DNA of 64,000 bases, taken from the NCBI RefSeq assembly GCF_023159225.1, contig NC_063174.1:38103691-38167690 (forward strand). The letters run 5' to 3'. The notes under the pieces were generated by a model. That model was not told the origin of the DNA and ran no database searches. It saw only the letters and a program-made list of their open reading frames with translations. Below are positions 24,490-36,464 of this stretch, piece by piece (position 1 is the stretch's first letter; the number at the start of each line of letters is the position of its first letter). The position numbers and the translations under genes are program-made. Source of the DNA: Perognathus longimembris pacificus. Taxonomy: Eukaryota > Chordata > Mammalia > Rodentia > Heteromyidae.

Positions 24490-24898
24490 TGGTAATGGTA
24501 AGTTGGAGATGACATGTCTACCTCAAAGGCTCATGTGTTAAAGACATGGTAAGGGTGATTGGCTCATGAAAGCTCTAATAACATAATCAATGAGATTATG
24601 GGATTCATAATTGAGTCGACTAGTGGGAGGTGATAGAAACTATAAAGGGCAGGGGTTAATTGGAGTATGGAAGTCACTAGAAGCATGCATTTGAAAGATC
24701 TCTATTGTCTCTAGTCCCTTCCTGTCTTTCTGCTTCCGGGCTGACAGGAGGAAAGCACTACTACACCCTTCTGCCATGATCTGTGCCACACACAGGCCCA
24801 GAAACAACAAAACCATCTGACCATGGAGTCTAAATATATTTCCTCCTTTAAATTTCCTCTCAAGTATTTCTCACAGCAACCAAGACTGACTAATTCAG
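24490..24898 (+). mobile_element. MaLR-type (MLT1/ORR1-like) LTR
   Basis: The order of words (TAGTGGGAGGTGATAGAAAC, CTTCTGCCATGATCTGTG, CTAAATATATTTCCTCCTTT, AGCAACCAAGACTGACTAAT) is that of mammalian MaLR LTRs. Diverged and without an internal region. Confidence 0.7.
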
Positions 24899-24983
24899 TT
24901 ATAGCCTTCTCCTTAAGGAGAACCTTATCTACTTCTCTCTATGTAAATAGGATAAAATGTTGTTTTTAAAAAATTCTAAACAT

Positions 24984-25066
24984 GGGGCTGGGAATATGGC
25001 CTAGTGGTAAAGTGCTCGCCTCGTATACATGAAGCCCTGGGTTCGATTCCTGAGCACTATGCTGTT
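24984..25066 (+). repeat. IDL left monomer only
   Basis: GGGGCTGGGAATATGGCCTA to about CGATTCCTGAGCAC; the Geo half is missing, so it is 3'-truncated or a free ID-like monomer without tail. Confidence 0.8.
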
Positions 25067-25176
25067 ATCTCCAGGATGCTGGATCGCTCTTTCCCTTCAT
25101 CTGGAAACATATTTCACTACAATTACTTATCATTGAACCATACTGCAATACAGTTCCTGGAAGACAAAATAATTGG

Positions 25177-25550
25177 CATGGCCAGGCTCCAGTGACTCAT
25201 ACATATAATCCTAGCTACTCAGGAGACTGAAATCTGAGGTTTCCATTTTGTTTTTTGTTTTTTGTTTTTTTGGCCAGTCCTGGGCCTTGGACTCAGGGCC
25301 TGAGCACTCTGTCCCTGGCTTCTTCCCGCTCAAGGCTAGCACTCTGCCACTTGAGCCACAGCGCCGCTTCTGGCCGTTTTCTGTATATGTGGTGCTGGGG
25401 AATTGAACCTAGGGCCTCGTGTATCCGAGGCAGGCACTCTTGCCACTAGGCTATATCCCCAGCCCCTGAGGTTTCCATTTTGAAGCCAGCCCAGCAAAAG
25501 AAGCTCAGGGACAGCACCCAGGTCCTGAGTTGCACTGGGACTTGCACACT
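25177..25550 (+). repeat. Composite B1-like + Geo SINE, split
   Basis: Head at 25,177-25,250 and remainder at 25,466-25,550 surround a later insertion. The Geo half continues AAAAGAAGCTCAGGGACAGC. Confidence 0.82.
25251..25465 (-). repeat. IDL-Geo SINE nested in composite SINE
   Basis: 17-bp duplication CTGAGGTTTCCATTTTG at 25,234-25,250 and 25,466-25,482. Confidence 0.95.
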
Positions 25551-25746
25551 AGTAATAATAATAGCAATAATAAATAATGTTTGCATTTCTTTTCTTATGT
25601 CCTCTGCCAATAAACAACCTAGCATATATACAGGGTTGAACTGTGTCAACTGTTCTTCATAGCATTGGAAATAACGCATACGATAGTGATTCTTAGCATT
25701 TCTAGTTCTGGGGAAAGTTAACAAGGTTAAAAATGTCCCTGTTAAG

Positions 25747-25958
25747 GGCTGGGGATATGGCCTAGTGGCAAAGAGTGCCTGCCTCATATACATGAGGCCC
25801 TGGGTTCGGTTCCCCAGCACCACATATACAGAAAATGGCCAGAAGTGGTGCTGTGGCTCAAGTGGCAGAGTGCTAGCCTTGAGCAAAAAGAAGCCAGGGA
25901 CAGTGCTCAGGCCAAGAGTCCAAGCCCCAGGACTGGCCAAAAAGAAAAAAAAAAAAAA
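25747..25958 (+). repeat. IDL-Geo SINE
   Basis: Duplication GTCCCTGTTAAG at 25,735-25,746 and 25,959-25,970. Confidence 0.94.
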
Positions 25959-26130
25959 GTCCCTGTTAAGCCTCTAACATGCTTTTTTATAACCTAACAA
26001 GGCACAAAAGAAACAGAGAAAAATGAGGGAGGTCAATAACCCTAGAATACCTGTAGCACAGTCATCCTTCCTTTCCTGGATGCCTCACCTCTATTCTCAC
26101 TGAAGTCTATTCCCAACACAATAACAATAT

Positions 26131-26170
26131 GAAGCAGGCACTCTTGCCACTAGGCCATATCCTCAGCCCC
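26131..26170 (-). repeat. IDL fragment
   Basis: Only the extreme 5' part (GGCACTCTTGCCACTAGGCC ... CCTCAGCCCC), reverse. Confidence 0.7.
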
Positions 26171-26195
26171 ACAATAACAATAATGGCAATCAATA

Positions 26196-26431
26196 CCAAG
26201 CACCAGTGGCTCAAGCATGTAATCCTAACTACTCAGGAAGCTTCGATCTCAGGATCATGGTTTGAAGCCAGCCCAGGCAGGAAAGTCTTTAAGATTCTTA
26301 TCGACACTTAGCAAAAAGCCAGAATAGAACTGTGGCTCAAATAGTAGAGTGTTAGCCTTAGCCTTGAGCAAAAAGAAACTCAGGGATAGTACCCAGGGCC
26401 CGAGTTCAAGTCCCAGGACTGACACAATACT
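26196..26431 (+). repeat. Composite B1-like + Geo SINE
   Basis: CCAAGCACCAGTGGCTCAAG head; Geo half AACTGTGGCTCAAATAGTAG with a local TTAGCC repeat. Confidence 0.82.
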
Positions 26432-26924
26432 TCTACTCCTCCTCCTACTGACGATGATGACAGTCACCACTTAAAACACTTTACATGAACTAAATGAGTG
26501 TATCTTTTGATAAAGGGCTTCAAACTGTGTAGTAAAGAATCAGTAATGTCAAAGTATTTAACCTACACAACTTTATAGAGTAGGTTCTAATATTTCCTTT
26601 TTACAGGTAAGAAAACTAAGGTATATTGAAATGAAATGACTTGCACAAAGCCACATTAGCTATTACATGATAGTTAGGATTTGCACTTAGGTTTCCTAGA
26701 TCTTAAAAACCATGCTATATTGCTTACTGCAATGTTTTTAAGGAAACCCAAATCTCTGTGCCTAGTAGCACAGAAGCTTATCTGCATAGTACTCAATAAA
26801 CATATGGAACTTCAAAATAATAAATGATTCAAATGAACAACTCAGGAAGTTAAATGTAAGCACTTTTTTCATTCAAAACAATTACATTCTATGGAGAAAG
26901 TTGCTAGATAAAATACCTTGTTAC
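26432..26924. other. SYNJ2BP: SYNJ2BP intron 1, unassigned
   Basis: Short (CTC/ACTC)-like run near 26,430; otherwise nothing recognised. Confidence 0.5.
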
Positions 26925-27165
26925 AGCACTGGTGGCTCATGCCTGTAATCTAGAGGCTTAGGAGGCTGAGGTCTGAGAATCGCTGACCAATATTCAAAGC
27001 CAGCCCAAGCAGTCAATTCTGTGAGACGCTGATCTCCAAAAACTACCAAAAAAAAAACTGGAAGTGGAGCTATGGCTCAAGTGGTAGAGTACAAGCCTTG
27101 AGCACAAAAGCTCAAGAACAGCACCTAGGCCCTGAGTTCAAGCTCCAAGACCGCACCAAAACAAA
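26925..27165 (+). repeat. Composite B1-like + Geo SINE
   Basis: GCACTGGTGGCTCATGCCTG head, mid A-run 27,048-27,056, Geo half and (CAAAA)n end. Confidence 0.83.
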
Positions 27166-27429
27166 CAAAACAAAAACTCTCTTGTTATCTATCCTGAAAG
27201 GCAGTAACAAACACAAGCTGATAAGACAAGAAAAAGGGACAATAAATCTCCATGGAACTTCTGGAAATATGACATAACAACAATAACAAAACAGGATTCT
27301 CTCTTCATCCCTATAATCGTTTGGATGGGAATAAAGCAGTATATGGCCTTTCAAAGTATAAGTAAATGCAGTGGGTGATATACAAATGAATTCACTGAAG
27401 TATAATAGACTCTATGGAGAGTTCAAATA

Positions 27430-27760
27430 GTATAATTCTTTAGAAAGACCAAGTCAGAGCCCAACCAAATAAGTACCAGGAAATGGGTACTTGCAAGGCA
27501 GGGGGTGGGGGTGGGGTGGTGCCGCGGGAGGGAGGCAGGGACCAAGGAAAGAGGGTCAGATGAATGAAGGGTAGAAGGGGAGAGAATGCAGTCAAAAATT
27601 CATTGTATGTACCACAATTTTTTTTAAATGAGGGAAGGGCTAGATGCAGGAGTGAAGATGATGTTGAAGGGATGACACAGATCAAGATGCCTTGTATACT
27701 TAAACTACTTTGCTGAAAGGCAACTCTTTTGTACAGATATTTAAAGATAATAAAAATACT
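27430..27760 (+). mobile_element. Possible L1 3' UTR with G-rich tract
   Basis: A polypurine G-rich stretch (27,501-27,535), then GATGTTGAAGGGATGACACA and AACTCTTTTGTACAGAT, resembles the end of other L1 3' UTRs here (37,620-37,770). Tentative. Confidence 0.4.
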
Positions 27761-28330
27761 TTAGAAAGATTTCAAACACTGAAGCAATATACATCTACTC
27801 TACTGTTCTATAAGTTATATTCAATAAGATATTGTTCAGACACTGAATATATAATACATGTTAAATACATATTTACAGATTTAATGTGTCATACACACAT
27901 ATACATATATATGTGTGTATATGGCTGTATGGCTATTCTCTGCTAGATTCTGCCTCCAATGGCTCGCTTACTGTCCACAATGAATTGATACAATCTCTTC
28001 AATTTTGCCTCATATTACAATCTGAATCCTTTTCATTGCTACTTTTTCAACTTCTTATTCTGGTGCATCTTGTCCAACATATGGTAAATATGTAAACATA
28101 TGTATATATGAAGCATTAATATACTATAGTTTTGTACAAGGGAGAATAACTAATTTATTTCCAAAACACTTGTTAAAAGCATTTAACAGTTTCTTGGTCT
28201 TTTAATCTGTAATGGCACTTGGAATCTGAATCTACAAAGTATAGAAGACATTTTATGAAGATCCATTAACTCTTTGATTATGCTATTTCTTTAAGGTATT
28301 TGGCCCATAGCTACATTAATTACCCTCTGC
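27761..28330. other. SYNJ2BP: SYNJ2BP intron 1, unassigned
   Basis: Contains a short (CA/TA)n at about 27,893-27,920; no gene. Confidence 0.5.
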
Positions 28331-28705
28331 TATGGTCTGGATAAATATCCCCCAAAGACCCATATGTTAAAGGTTTGGTTGCCAACCTGTGGCATTATTA
28401 AGAAACTATAGAACCTTTTTGAGAGGTAGACCCAAATTAGATCACTAGAGGGGCATAACTTTTCAGGAGCTTTTGGTACTCTTGTCCCTCTTCTTTGTTT
28501 CCAGCTCCAGCTACCATGAGATCAACAGTTTTCTTTGCCATGCACTCCTTCCAGGAAGTACTCCCCTCACCAGACCAGGAAGCACTCCCTCATAAGACCA
28601 GAAGCAAAAGATCATGGAATGAACCTCTGAAACCATGGCAATGTATGCCTTTCCTCCTTACAATTTATCACAGATATTTCATGACAGTGACTGACACTGA
28701 TCAAC
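28331..28705 (+). mobile_element. MaLR-type (MLT1-like) LTR
   Basis: CTATGGTCTGGATAAATATC start, GAGAGGTAGACCCAAATTAG middle and CTTTCCTCCTTACAATTTAT near the end follow MLT1/MST LTR order. The 89-residue open frame at 28,495 lies inside and is not a gene. Confidence 0.65.
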
Positions 28706-28783
28706 ACATCTTCCTATTGTACTGTAAAATTACTAAAAACAGAAATCAGTTCTCCAACCTATGATTAAAAATCCATAATCCCG

Positions 28784-28985
28784 GGCTGGGAATATGGCCT
28801 AGTGGTAGAGTGCTTGCCTCGTATACATGAAGCCCAAGGTTCGATTCCTCAGCACCACATATATAGAAAAGGCCAGAAGTGGTCCTTGGCTTAAGTGGTT
28901 GAGTGCTAGCCTTGAGCAAAAAGAAGCCAGGCACAGTGTTCGGGCCCTAAATTCATGCCCCAGGACTGGAGAAAAAAAAAAAAAC
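28784..28985 (+). repeat. IDL-Geo SINE
   Basis: CGGGCTGGGAATATGGCCTA head, A16 tail; Geo half slightly diverged. Confidence 0.88.
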
Positions 28986-29600
28986 AACAACTTTAATTCC
29001 TAGTCACAATGGAGACATGTAATAAATACTAAAGGAATTTCAAGCAGTTTCAAGCACTCTAATTTTGAGTCTTCTGAAGCCAACAACTCTGTCATCTAAG
29101 TTGAACATCTTTCCCTCAGTAAATACTTAATTCTTATGGGAAATACAAAGAATAATTATATATAACTTGCTGATCTAGAAATAATATGTAAGATTACTTT
29201 AATATTTTAAATGTAATATTTAACATGTAATTTTAATATGTAATATTTTTGTTTCTCTTCACCAGTAAATATTTTTGCTCTCAAATATAATCATTGGTCA
29301 TTTTTCTCCCTCTCACCTGGCTTAACAAAATGTTTCTTAATTAGTACGTTTCAGTTTGCTTTTCCAGTTGCTCAAAATAATGCCTAGATGCTTTACATCA
29401 GTTACTCTTAAGGAAACTTTGAACAAAACTTAACTCTTGACACAATCTCTAGAAACCAAATAAACAAAGCAAATACACTCCTCTCATGGGGTTTCCCAAC
29501 ATTCCTTCCTTGCTCATTTTATAACGTGTTTCCTGCCGATGGCAATACTTTATGGCAATCTCACTCTCCTTTAAAAATAAAATAAAAATAACGAAATAAG
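28986..29600. other. SYNJ2BP: SYNJ2BP intron 1, unassigned
   Basis: AT-rich, nothing recognised. Confidence 0.5.
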
Positions 29601-29812
29601 GGGCTGTGATCCTAGCTGCCAAGGAGGCTGAGATCAGAGGATCTTGGTTCAAATCCAACCTAGGCAGGGAAGTTTGTGAGACTCTTAGCTCCAATTAACC
29701 ACCAAAAAAGCCCAAAGTGGAGATGTGGCTCAAGTGGTAGAGCACTAGCCTTGAAAAAAGTAAGCTCAGGGATGGCACCCAGGACCTGAGTTCAAGCACA
29801 AGAATGGGGAAA
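29601..29812 (+). repeat. Composite B1-like + Geo SINE, head truncated
   Basis: Begins directly at GTGATCCTAGCTGCCAAGGA; Geo half GAGATGTGGCTCAAGTGGTA. Confidence 0.8.
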
Positions 29813-30160
29813 AGAACAAGCAAAACTATGTAAATCAAGGTTTACTTATTTGTAAAATAGGGAAAAGCTTGGCAATGTGTAAGAAGCAATCTATAAAGTG
29901 TGGATGAAATTAATAAAAATAAGAGAACCTCTAACCTGAGTAAAGAAAGCTCCCTAGAGGAAATTACTTCCAAATTAAGTCGTGATAGAATAGAAAGAAT
30001 GGAGAAAGGTTGTTTCCATAATAACACTGAAGACTATATAATTCAATCTCTAGTCCCTTAGCAACCTTTCCTTTCTTGAATCTCCTAAATGAAACTTCTT
30101 TCCATCAGACTGATTTATTTGTTGTTTTAGAATGTTTGCTTGTTTTCTTCTTTTCTTTTC
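29813..30160. other. SYNJ2BP: SYNJ2BP intron 1, unassigned
   Basis: No recognised element. Confidence 0.5.
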
Positions 30161-30164
30161 TTCT

Positions 30165-30595
30165 TGCAGTAAAGGAGATTGTACATAGGATCTTGTGCAT
30201 GCTAGGCAGCTACTCCTTTTTTTTTTTTTTTTGCCAGTCCTAGGTCATGAACTCAGGGCCTGAGCACTGTCCCTGGCTTCTTTTTTGCTCAAGGCTAGCA
30301 CTCTGCCACTTGAGCCACAGTGCCACTTCTGGCCATTTTCTGTATATGTGGTGCTGGGGAATCGAACCCAGGGCCTCATGTATACGAGGCAAGCACTCTT
30401 GCCACTAGGCCATATTCCCAGCCCATAGGCAGCTACTCCTTTAGACACACTTCCAGGACTTTGCACTATACTTTGTTTTTGAAACAAGGTCTTGCTAATC
30501 ATGCCTGTGCTGGCCTCTAATGCTCAATCTTCCTGCCTATACTCCCTGAGTAGCTGGGATTTCATGAGTAAACCACAACACTCAGTGTTTTCTTC
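30165..30595 (-). repeat. Old ID/B1-like SINE, split
   Basis: Diverged reverse relic (GATCTTGTGCATGCTAGGCA ... GAGTAGCTGGGATTTCATGA) interrupted by the IDL-Geo element at 30,219-30,425. Confidence 0.6.
30219..30425 (-). repeat. IDL-Geo SINE
   Basis: 16-bp duplication TAGGCAGCTACTCCTT at 30,203-30,218 and 30,426-30,441. Confidence 0.95.
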
Positions 30596-32844
30596 TATTA
30601 CTGCTAAGACTTGACTCTGGACAAAAGGCTATAAAAACTGTCAATTCTTTAAGTCTAACCTTTTTTTTTAAATTAGCCACCATGGTCCTTAGCTCTATTC
30701 TTTCAAATATTCTATATGATCAAAAGCACCTTTTCTACTTCTTTAGCCCTCTCACTACATAGATATTCCACATAGCCCTTAACCATCTGGACCTATACAC
30801 TGAGATTTAACTTTTTTGCATGTGAGCATCACGTCTTTTTCATACTGTAAATTCCACTAAGGGCTAGATTTTATATATCCAGAGAAAATAGGGCAAAGAT
30901 AGAGCACTTTAGTCTCTGATCTACTTAAAAGATAAGGGAGAAATCAACTAATTGGAAAACTGTCAACAGTCTCAGGACTAAACCCAAGGCACATGACTCT
31001 AAAGACTTAAATACTTGGATTCAATAAGCTTTCTGATTTTGGGGTTCTCACCTTCATATGCCCTTAGTTCTATCAACAGTAAATTCTAAAAGCTTTCCCT
31101 TGTGGCTCATATGAAGCATTTAAGATACCCCAAATCCCTCCAGGAATAAGACATGATATAACAAAATAAAGTTAGGGGAAAGGTTAGCAGTCAACTCCTT
31201 AAAGAAGTACAATCAACAGACCCAGCGTAAAATCCTTTGAAACTTACTGGTCTTAGATTTGGGGCAAGCTCTTAGTCTCTCTCAGATGATTTCTATACCT
31301 AATAGTGTGCATTAAACACTTACCTCTCAGGGTTGCTGTAAAGATTAAACAAGTGTGTATGTGTGTATGTTTATGTGTATATACATGTGTTATATATGTG
31401 TGCATATGTGGATATACACACATATGTATATACAATGGCATACACAGGTGCATATACATGCAAACAAATGTATATGTATATATTTATAAAACATAAATAT
31501 GTAAATTATATAGGTGTATATATAATGACATAAACATACACTCACTCACCGGTTCAGCCTAGACAAACACAAAGTGTAAATTCAAAATACAAAGCTGGGT
31601 GCTGGTGGCCAGCAAAAGAAAAAAAAGAAACACTAAAATTTGATAAAGAGAAAGTTAGACTATAATCAAGTGACTCCCATAGAAAGAATGTTTCCCAAAG
31701 GGTAAAAGGTAAATAAATGCTCAATCCTTGAAGCTTTTTGAAGTTGTAACTGCTGCCTCTGACAATTTTTCAGATCCCCAGTTAGTCCAAAATGGCAGGA
31801 ATCCTTTAAAATAACACATGCATGGGTCAAAGAACACCGAACTATTGAAGTAGAAGAGACCTCTGAAGGGATCCAAAGCAGGTCTCTCATTACACAGTTG
31901 AGAAATAGGCACAGGCGAGATCTCCTTAAACATTTATTTCATTGACATAATCTTGTTTTTCCCTTTCAGCAGGCATTATTAGACAGACTAGGTTCATTTG
32001 AATTGCAAACAGATTCTTGTCCCTGAAAGAATACTAGCATGCACACATTCTTGCAGTTACATGATTAAACCAGCATTCTCTGAGTAAGAAGTTATACGGA
32101 AGAGAAATGCTTAACTAGAATCAGAGACTTGGTATTTCTTATGGGACAACAAGCTTTTGCACGTAAGCTGGGAGGGTAACACATGTGGAAACCAGCTCTG
32201 GGAATAATAAACAGCAACCTGAAATCTTTTCTTGTTAAATGAACCAAGAAAACTTCAAATGACTAGTTTTATACAAATTCAATCCTAAACTTGTGACTCT
32301 ATAATCTCTTAGAAAGTTCAGACAGACATGAAATTGCGAAGGAAAATTTAAGAAGCTACTCAGTAAATAAATCCGTTTGTTTTGTACAAATACACCTACA
32401 ACACAGAAATTAAGCCACCTTGAGTAAAATGCATTAGCTAGATATAACTACTTTCAGTTATCTGCTGAGGCTGGCTATATATAACTCCATTACTTTGGAG
32501 AAATGTGCACACCAGGAACTTTAGGCCTGCAAGATTAACAGGCCCAGAAACTTTAGTAAAGGATGAACTGAACACTAGACAATGACTATGCAATGCCAAA
32601 GAAGTGAAGCAATATTAGGCTGAATTTTAAAAGTATTTAGTGCCTAGAACAAGAAAGGTAGTATTAGGGTTCTGCTCTGCCATAGTCAGAAGATCCCAGA
32701 TGCCAAAGGATCTGTGAATAATTCAGACTATGTCAAAGTACATTAATTTCTTAAATATGAAGCAAAAAGCAATCCTCCAATAAAAGCACTAGAGGCAATG
32801 GGATAATAGTACATTTTAGGTTAAAGAAAAAAAAAGGGCTAGCC
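30596..32844. other. SYNJ2BP: SYNJ2BP intron 1, mostly unassigned
   Basis: Longest repeat-poor stretch of the window. Only the microsatellite at 31,350-31,520 and a scrap of SINE head (GCTGGGTGCTGGTGGC, 31,593-31,608) are seen. The open frames at 31,666-31,933 carry no domain. Confidence 0.55.
31350..31520. repeat. Complex (TG/TA)n microsatellite
   Basis: Interrupted GTGTATGTGT / ATATACATGT repeats that create spurious open frames on both strands. Confidence 0.9.
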
Positions 32845-33072
32845 AGGTACCAGTGGCACACCTATAATCCTAGCTACTTCAGGAAGCTAAGATCTGAGGA
32901 TCATGGTTCAAAGGCAGCCCCAGATAGGAAAGTCAGTGATTTTTATCTCCAATAAATCGGTAAAAAGCCAGGAGTGGAGCTGTGGCCTAAGAGAATGCTA
33001 GCCTTGAGCATAAAGAAACAAACTAGGGGCTGTGCCCAAGCCTTGATGTTTAAGCCCTGCAGAATTCCACCC
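32845..33072 (+). repeat. Composite B1-like + Geo SINE
   Basis: GCCAGGTACCAGTGGCACAC head; Geo half partly shortened. Confidence 0.82.
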
Positions 33073-33134
33073 CCACCACCCCCAAAACAACTAGATGCCT
33101 TTCAGAACAGCCAGAAAGGTACAAGCATTGCTTT

Positions 33135-33223
33135 TTTTTTTTTTTTTTTCCAGAGCTGAGGACTGAACTCAGGGCCTTGCGCTCTCCAGGCAGGCGCTCT
33201 TACACTGAGCTAACTCCCCAGCC
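33135..33223 (-). repeat. Free ID-like monomer SINE
   Basis: Reverse tRNA-Ala-derived monomer with its own T-run (tail) and near-perfect flanks CAAGCATTGCTTT / CAAGCACTGCTTT. It shows the ID-like half also moved without the Geo module. Confidence 0.85.
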
Positions 33224-33664
33224 CAAGCACTGCTTTAACTAGTCCTAAGAACTACCAAAGTATGACAAATAACAACAGATTTTGATGTGAAAATGTTTTT
33301 ACTATGTTACTCAAAAAAAAAAATCAATGTTAAGATAGGTATGTATTTAAAATTAGGAAAAATGAGTGACATTGTCCAAAAAGAAATGAACATTTTACCT
33401 GACTTGTATAACTGTTAAGTCCTGTATAAATGACCTTTATAATAATTTCAAAAATAAAAATGAATGCAAGAAAATTAGACATACTAAATATACCTTTGAT
33501 CGAAGTCTCACCCTTGAACAAAAGTTTAGGAGCTCATACAGAATATGACACTAAATCACAAAGATTAGCAATGAATTTTACTCCCATAAAGATCAACTTC
33601 CAATTATTTTTTACAACAGGAAGGAACAAACGCAGAGTGTGTAACTCTAAAAGCCACATTTTGT

Positions 33665-33792
33665 TTTCTTTTTCTTTCTTCTTTTTTTTCTTTTTGGTCT
33701 GTTGTGGGGCTTGAACTCTGGGCCTAAGCACTGTCCCTGAACTCTTCAGCTCAAGGTTAGTGCTCTACCACTTGGACCACAGCACCACTTTG
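33665..33792 (-). repeat. Free Geo monomer SINE
   Basis: Only the Geo half (GGGGCTTGAACTCTGGGCCT ... CTTGGACCACAGCACCACTT) with a T-rich tail. Flanks AAAGCCACATTTT / AAAGCCATATTTT look like a duplication. Confidence 0.75.
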
Positions 33793-33819
33793 AAAGCCAT
33801 ATTTTATAAAGAATAATCT

Positions 33820-34045
33820 GTGGCACATTCAAGCCTGCAAGCCCAGCTACTTGGAAGGCTTGCATTTTGAGGGCAGCCCAGGCAAAAAATCAGTGAGACT
33901 ACATAGCAGCAAATAAGCTGGATGTGGTGGTACATGCTGTGACCCCAGCTACAAGCAGGTATAGGTAGGAGTACCTCAGTCTGAGCCTGGCAAGAGGCAA
34001 AAATTCAAGACCCTATCCAAAAAATAAAGCAAAAAAAAAAAAAAT
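33820..34045 (+). repeat. Old B1-like dimer
   Basis: Two diverged 7SL-like monomers; the second begins AGCTGGATGTGGTGGTACAT, and the end is A-rich. Confidence 0.6.
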
Positions 34046-34076
34046 GGCAGGAGATACAATTTAAGTGGTAGAAAAC

Positions 34077-34321
34077 GGGCTGGGGATATAGCCTAGTGGC
34101 AAGAGTGCCTGCCTCATATACACGAGGCCCTAGGTTCGATTCCCCAGCACCACATATACAGAAAACGGCCAGAAGCGGTGCTGTGGCTCAAGTGGCAGAG
34201 TGCTAGCCTTGAGCGGGAAGAAGCCAGGGACAGTGCTCAGGCCCTGAGTCCAAGGCCCAGGACTGGCCAAAAAAAAAAAAATAAATAAATAAATAAATAA
34301 ATAAATAAAAAATAAAATAAA
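34077..34321 (+). repeat. IDL-Geo SINE with (AAAT)n tail
   Basis: Duplication TTAAGTGGTAGAAAAC at 34,061-34,076 and 34,322-34,337. The tail has expanded to (AAAT)n at about 34,281-34,312. Confidence 0.94.
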
Positions 34322-34619
34322 TTAAGTGGTAGAAAACCTGCCTAGCAAGCACAGCCATGAATCTAGTACTGCGGCCCCCCACCAAAAAAAAAAAAGAGAG
34401 GAAAGAAAAACAGAATGTCTCAGTGGTGATTAGTTACTGCCAAATTCCAGATGAGAAAAGCTGATGGCTGTTCTAGGTGGTGTCAAAGAGAACACAAAAG
34501 ACTGACAAGATTTCAGAAATATTTCAGAGATAAAGAGCTCATAGTAGTTGATAATTCGAGACTCTTTGAATACAGTATTTAACAGAACCTACAGTGTCAT
34601 TCTAGCCATGCATGTATTA

Positions 34620-34745
34620 GTAACAATGGTGGGAAAATGGAACCAGGTAACTTGAAGGGATGGATGGGGTTGGGATAGATGGGAGGAGAAGAGTGATGCA
34701 CTGTACTTATAAACTGATAAACTGAACGGAAACTCTCTTTTGTTT
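34620..34745 (+). mobile_element. Possible L1 3'-end scrap
   Basis: GGATGGGGTTGGGATAGATG then CTGTACTTATAAACTGATAA resembles the segment at 37,650-37,740. Weak. Confidence 0.3.
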
Positions 34746-34751
34746 TGGGTT

Positions 34752-34956
34752 TTTTTTTTTTTTTGCAATCCTGGGGCTTGAACTCAGGGCCTAAGCACTG
34801 TCCCTGGCTTCTTTCTGCTCAAGGCTAGTAGCACTCTACCACTTAAGCCACAGCACCACTTCCAGCCTTTTCTACATATGTGGTGCTGAGGAATCGAACT
34901 CAGGGCTTCACGTACATAAGGTGAGCACTCTACCACTAGGCCATATTCCCAGCCCC
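34752..34956 (-). repeat. IDL-Geo SINE
   Basis: Reverse; flanks GGAAACTCTCTTTT and GGAAACTCTTTT suggest a duplication. Confidence 0.88.
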
Positions 34957-35051
34957 TGGAAACTCTTTTATACAACTAAAGATAACTGAAAATAAATTTT
35001 GAGAACAAAAGCAACAGAGAATATACACTGTTTACAATACATTCTAAATTG

Positions 35052-35255
35052 TTTTCTTTTTTGCCAGTCTTGGGGCTTGAACTCGGGATCTGGGATCTGT
35101 CCCTGAGCCTCTTTGTGCTCAAAGACAGTGCCCTACCACTTGGGCCACAGTGCCACTTCCTGCTTTTTCTGAATAGTTTTCAAACTGTAATCCTTAGATC
35201 TCAGCCTCCTCAGTAGCAAGGATTACAGGTGTGAGCCACCTGCGCCCAGCCATTC
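35052..35255 (-). repeat. Composite B1-like + Geo SINE
   Basis: Reverse, with a deletion at the junction of the two halves; ends ACAGGTGTGAGCCACCTGCG. Confidence 0.83.
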
Positions 35256-35969
35256 TAACTATTGTACAGATATAAATTCACTTCATTCTTACAACATTAT
35301 GAAATGTATTCCATAGCCATCTCAATTTTACAGTGAGAAACTAAGACTTGCATCAGTTAAATTACTCAGCCAGTAGATATATTTGAAAAAAATTAATAAG
35401 AAGTTAGATGTGGCCTTAGATAGTGTAGCCCCCTCCCCCCAACTAAAAACTCTTTATAACCAGCTGCAAAGTGAAACAACAAAGCCCAAGGAAGGCACAT
35501 ACAGTAATGTTAAGAGCTCTGTCAAGTGAAGAGGCTAATCCTTGAAGCTCCGCAGCAGAGGTGAGGACCGGTGTGTCAAAATCACGTGAGGTGTTTAGAA
35601 AAAGAAAAAAGAAATCCCTATTGAATCTGAATCCCTCACGGTGGGACTTAGGAATTAGCGTTTATTTCCTATAATTCCCCCTCCCCCCCCCCAAAAAAAA
35701 GACCAAAACCACCACCCTGAGTAATTCTGGAATGGTATCAGGTTTGGAAACTTGTAAAGCATAGTCTGTTCTACTACACACACACACACACTGCTGAATT
35801 TCCCAGAACTGAACAGAGTGCGGCAGACAACTTGCTGTGCTGGGCATTTCAGAGTTCCGTTTTTTGCTCCGGTTTTCACAAATCGATCCCTCACAGGAAG
35901 AGGGCTACAGCAGCCAACGGAAGGACGGTGTGATGTCCAGTAGACTCTGGCTATTAAAAAAAAAAAAAA
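35256..35969. other. SYNJ2BP: SYNJ2BP intron 1, unassigned
   Basis: Includes a C-run (35,682-35,692), a (CA)n at 35,776-35,792 and moderately GC-rich DNA approaching the CpG island. Confidence 0.5.
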
Positions 35970-36186
35970 GGCTGGCGATATGGCCTAGTGGCAAGAGTGC
36001 CTGTCTCATATACATGAGGCCATGGGTTCGATTCCCCAGCACCACATATACAGAAAATGGCCAGAAGTGGCGCTGTGGCTCAAGTGGCAGAGTGCTAGCC
36101 CTGAGCAAAAAGAAGCCAGGGACTCAGGCCCTGAGTCCAAGCTCCAGGACTGGCCAAAAAAACCCAAAAAACAAAACAAAACAAAA
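35970..36186 (+). repeat. IDL-Geo SINE at CpG island edge
   Basis: GGCTGGCGATATGGCCTAGT head; 11 bases of the Geo half (CAGTGCT region) are missing; CAAAA-rich tail. Confidence 0.9.
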
Positions 36187-36464
36187 GGCCCCGATGGCAG
36201 AAACCTTTCCTGACGGCTAGAGGCGTGTGTGGTATTGCTACAGGAAGATGAAACCGTCTTCAAGACGACCTTTCTGGCGAACCACGGATGCCCCAAACGC
36301 GGTTTCTACGTGGCGGAAAGCGATCCGGTAAAGCGCTGGGCCGAGGCCTCGCCCGCCAGAGACGGTGCCGGGCCTTGCCCGCTCCCGAGCCGAGACGGAG
36401 CAAACGTCCGCTCCGCAATTCCCCAATCCGGCCCTGCGCTCTCTCTCTCGATTCCCTCACCTAC

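Noticed and set aside
28495..28764. Small plus-strand open frame starting MFPAPATMRS
   Set aside because: Falls inside an MLT1-like LTR; composition follows the LTR, not a protein.
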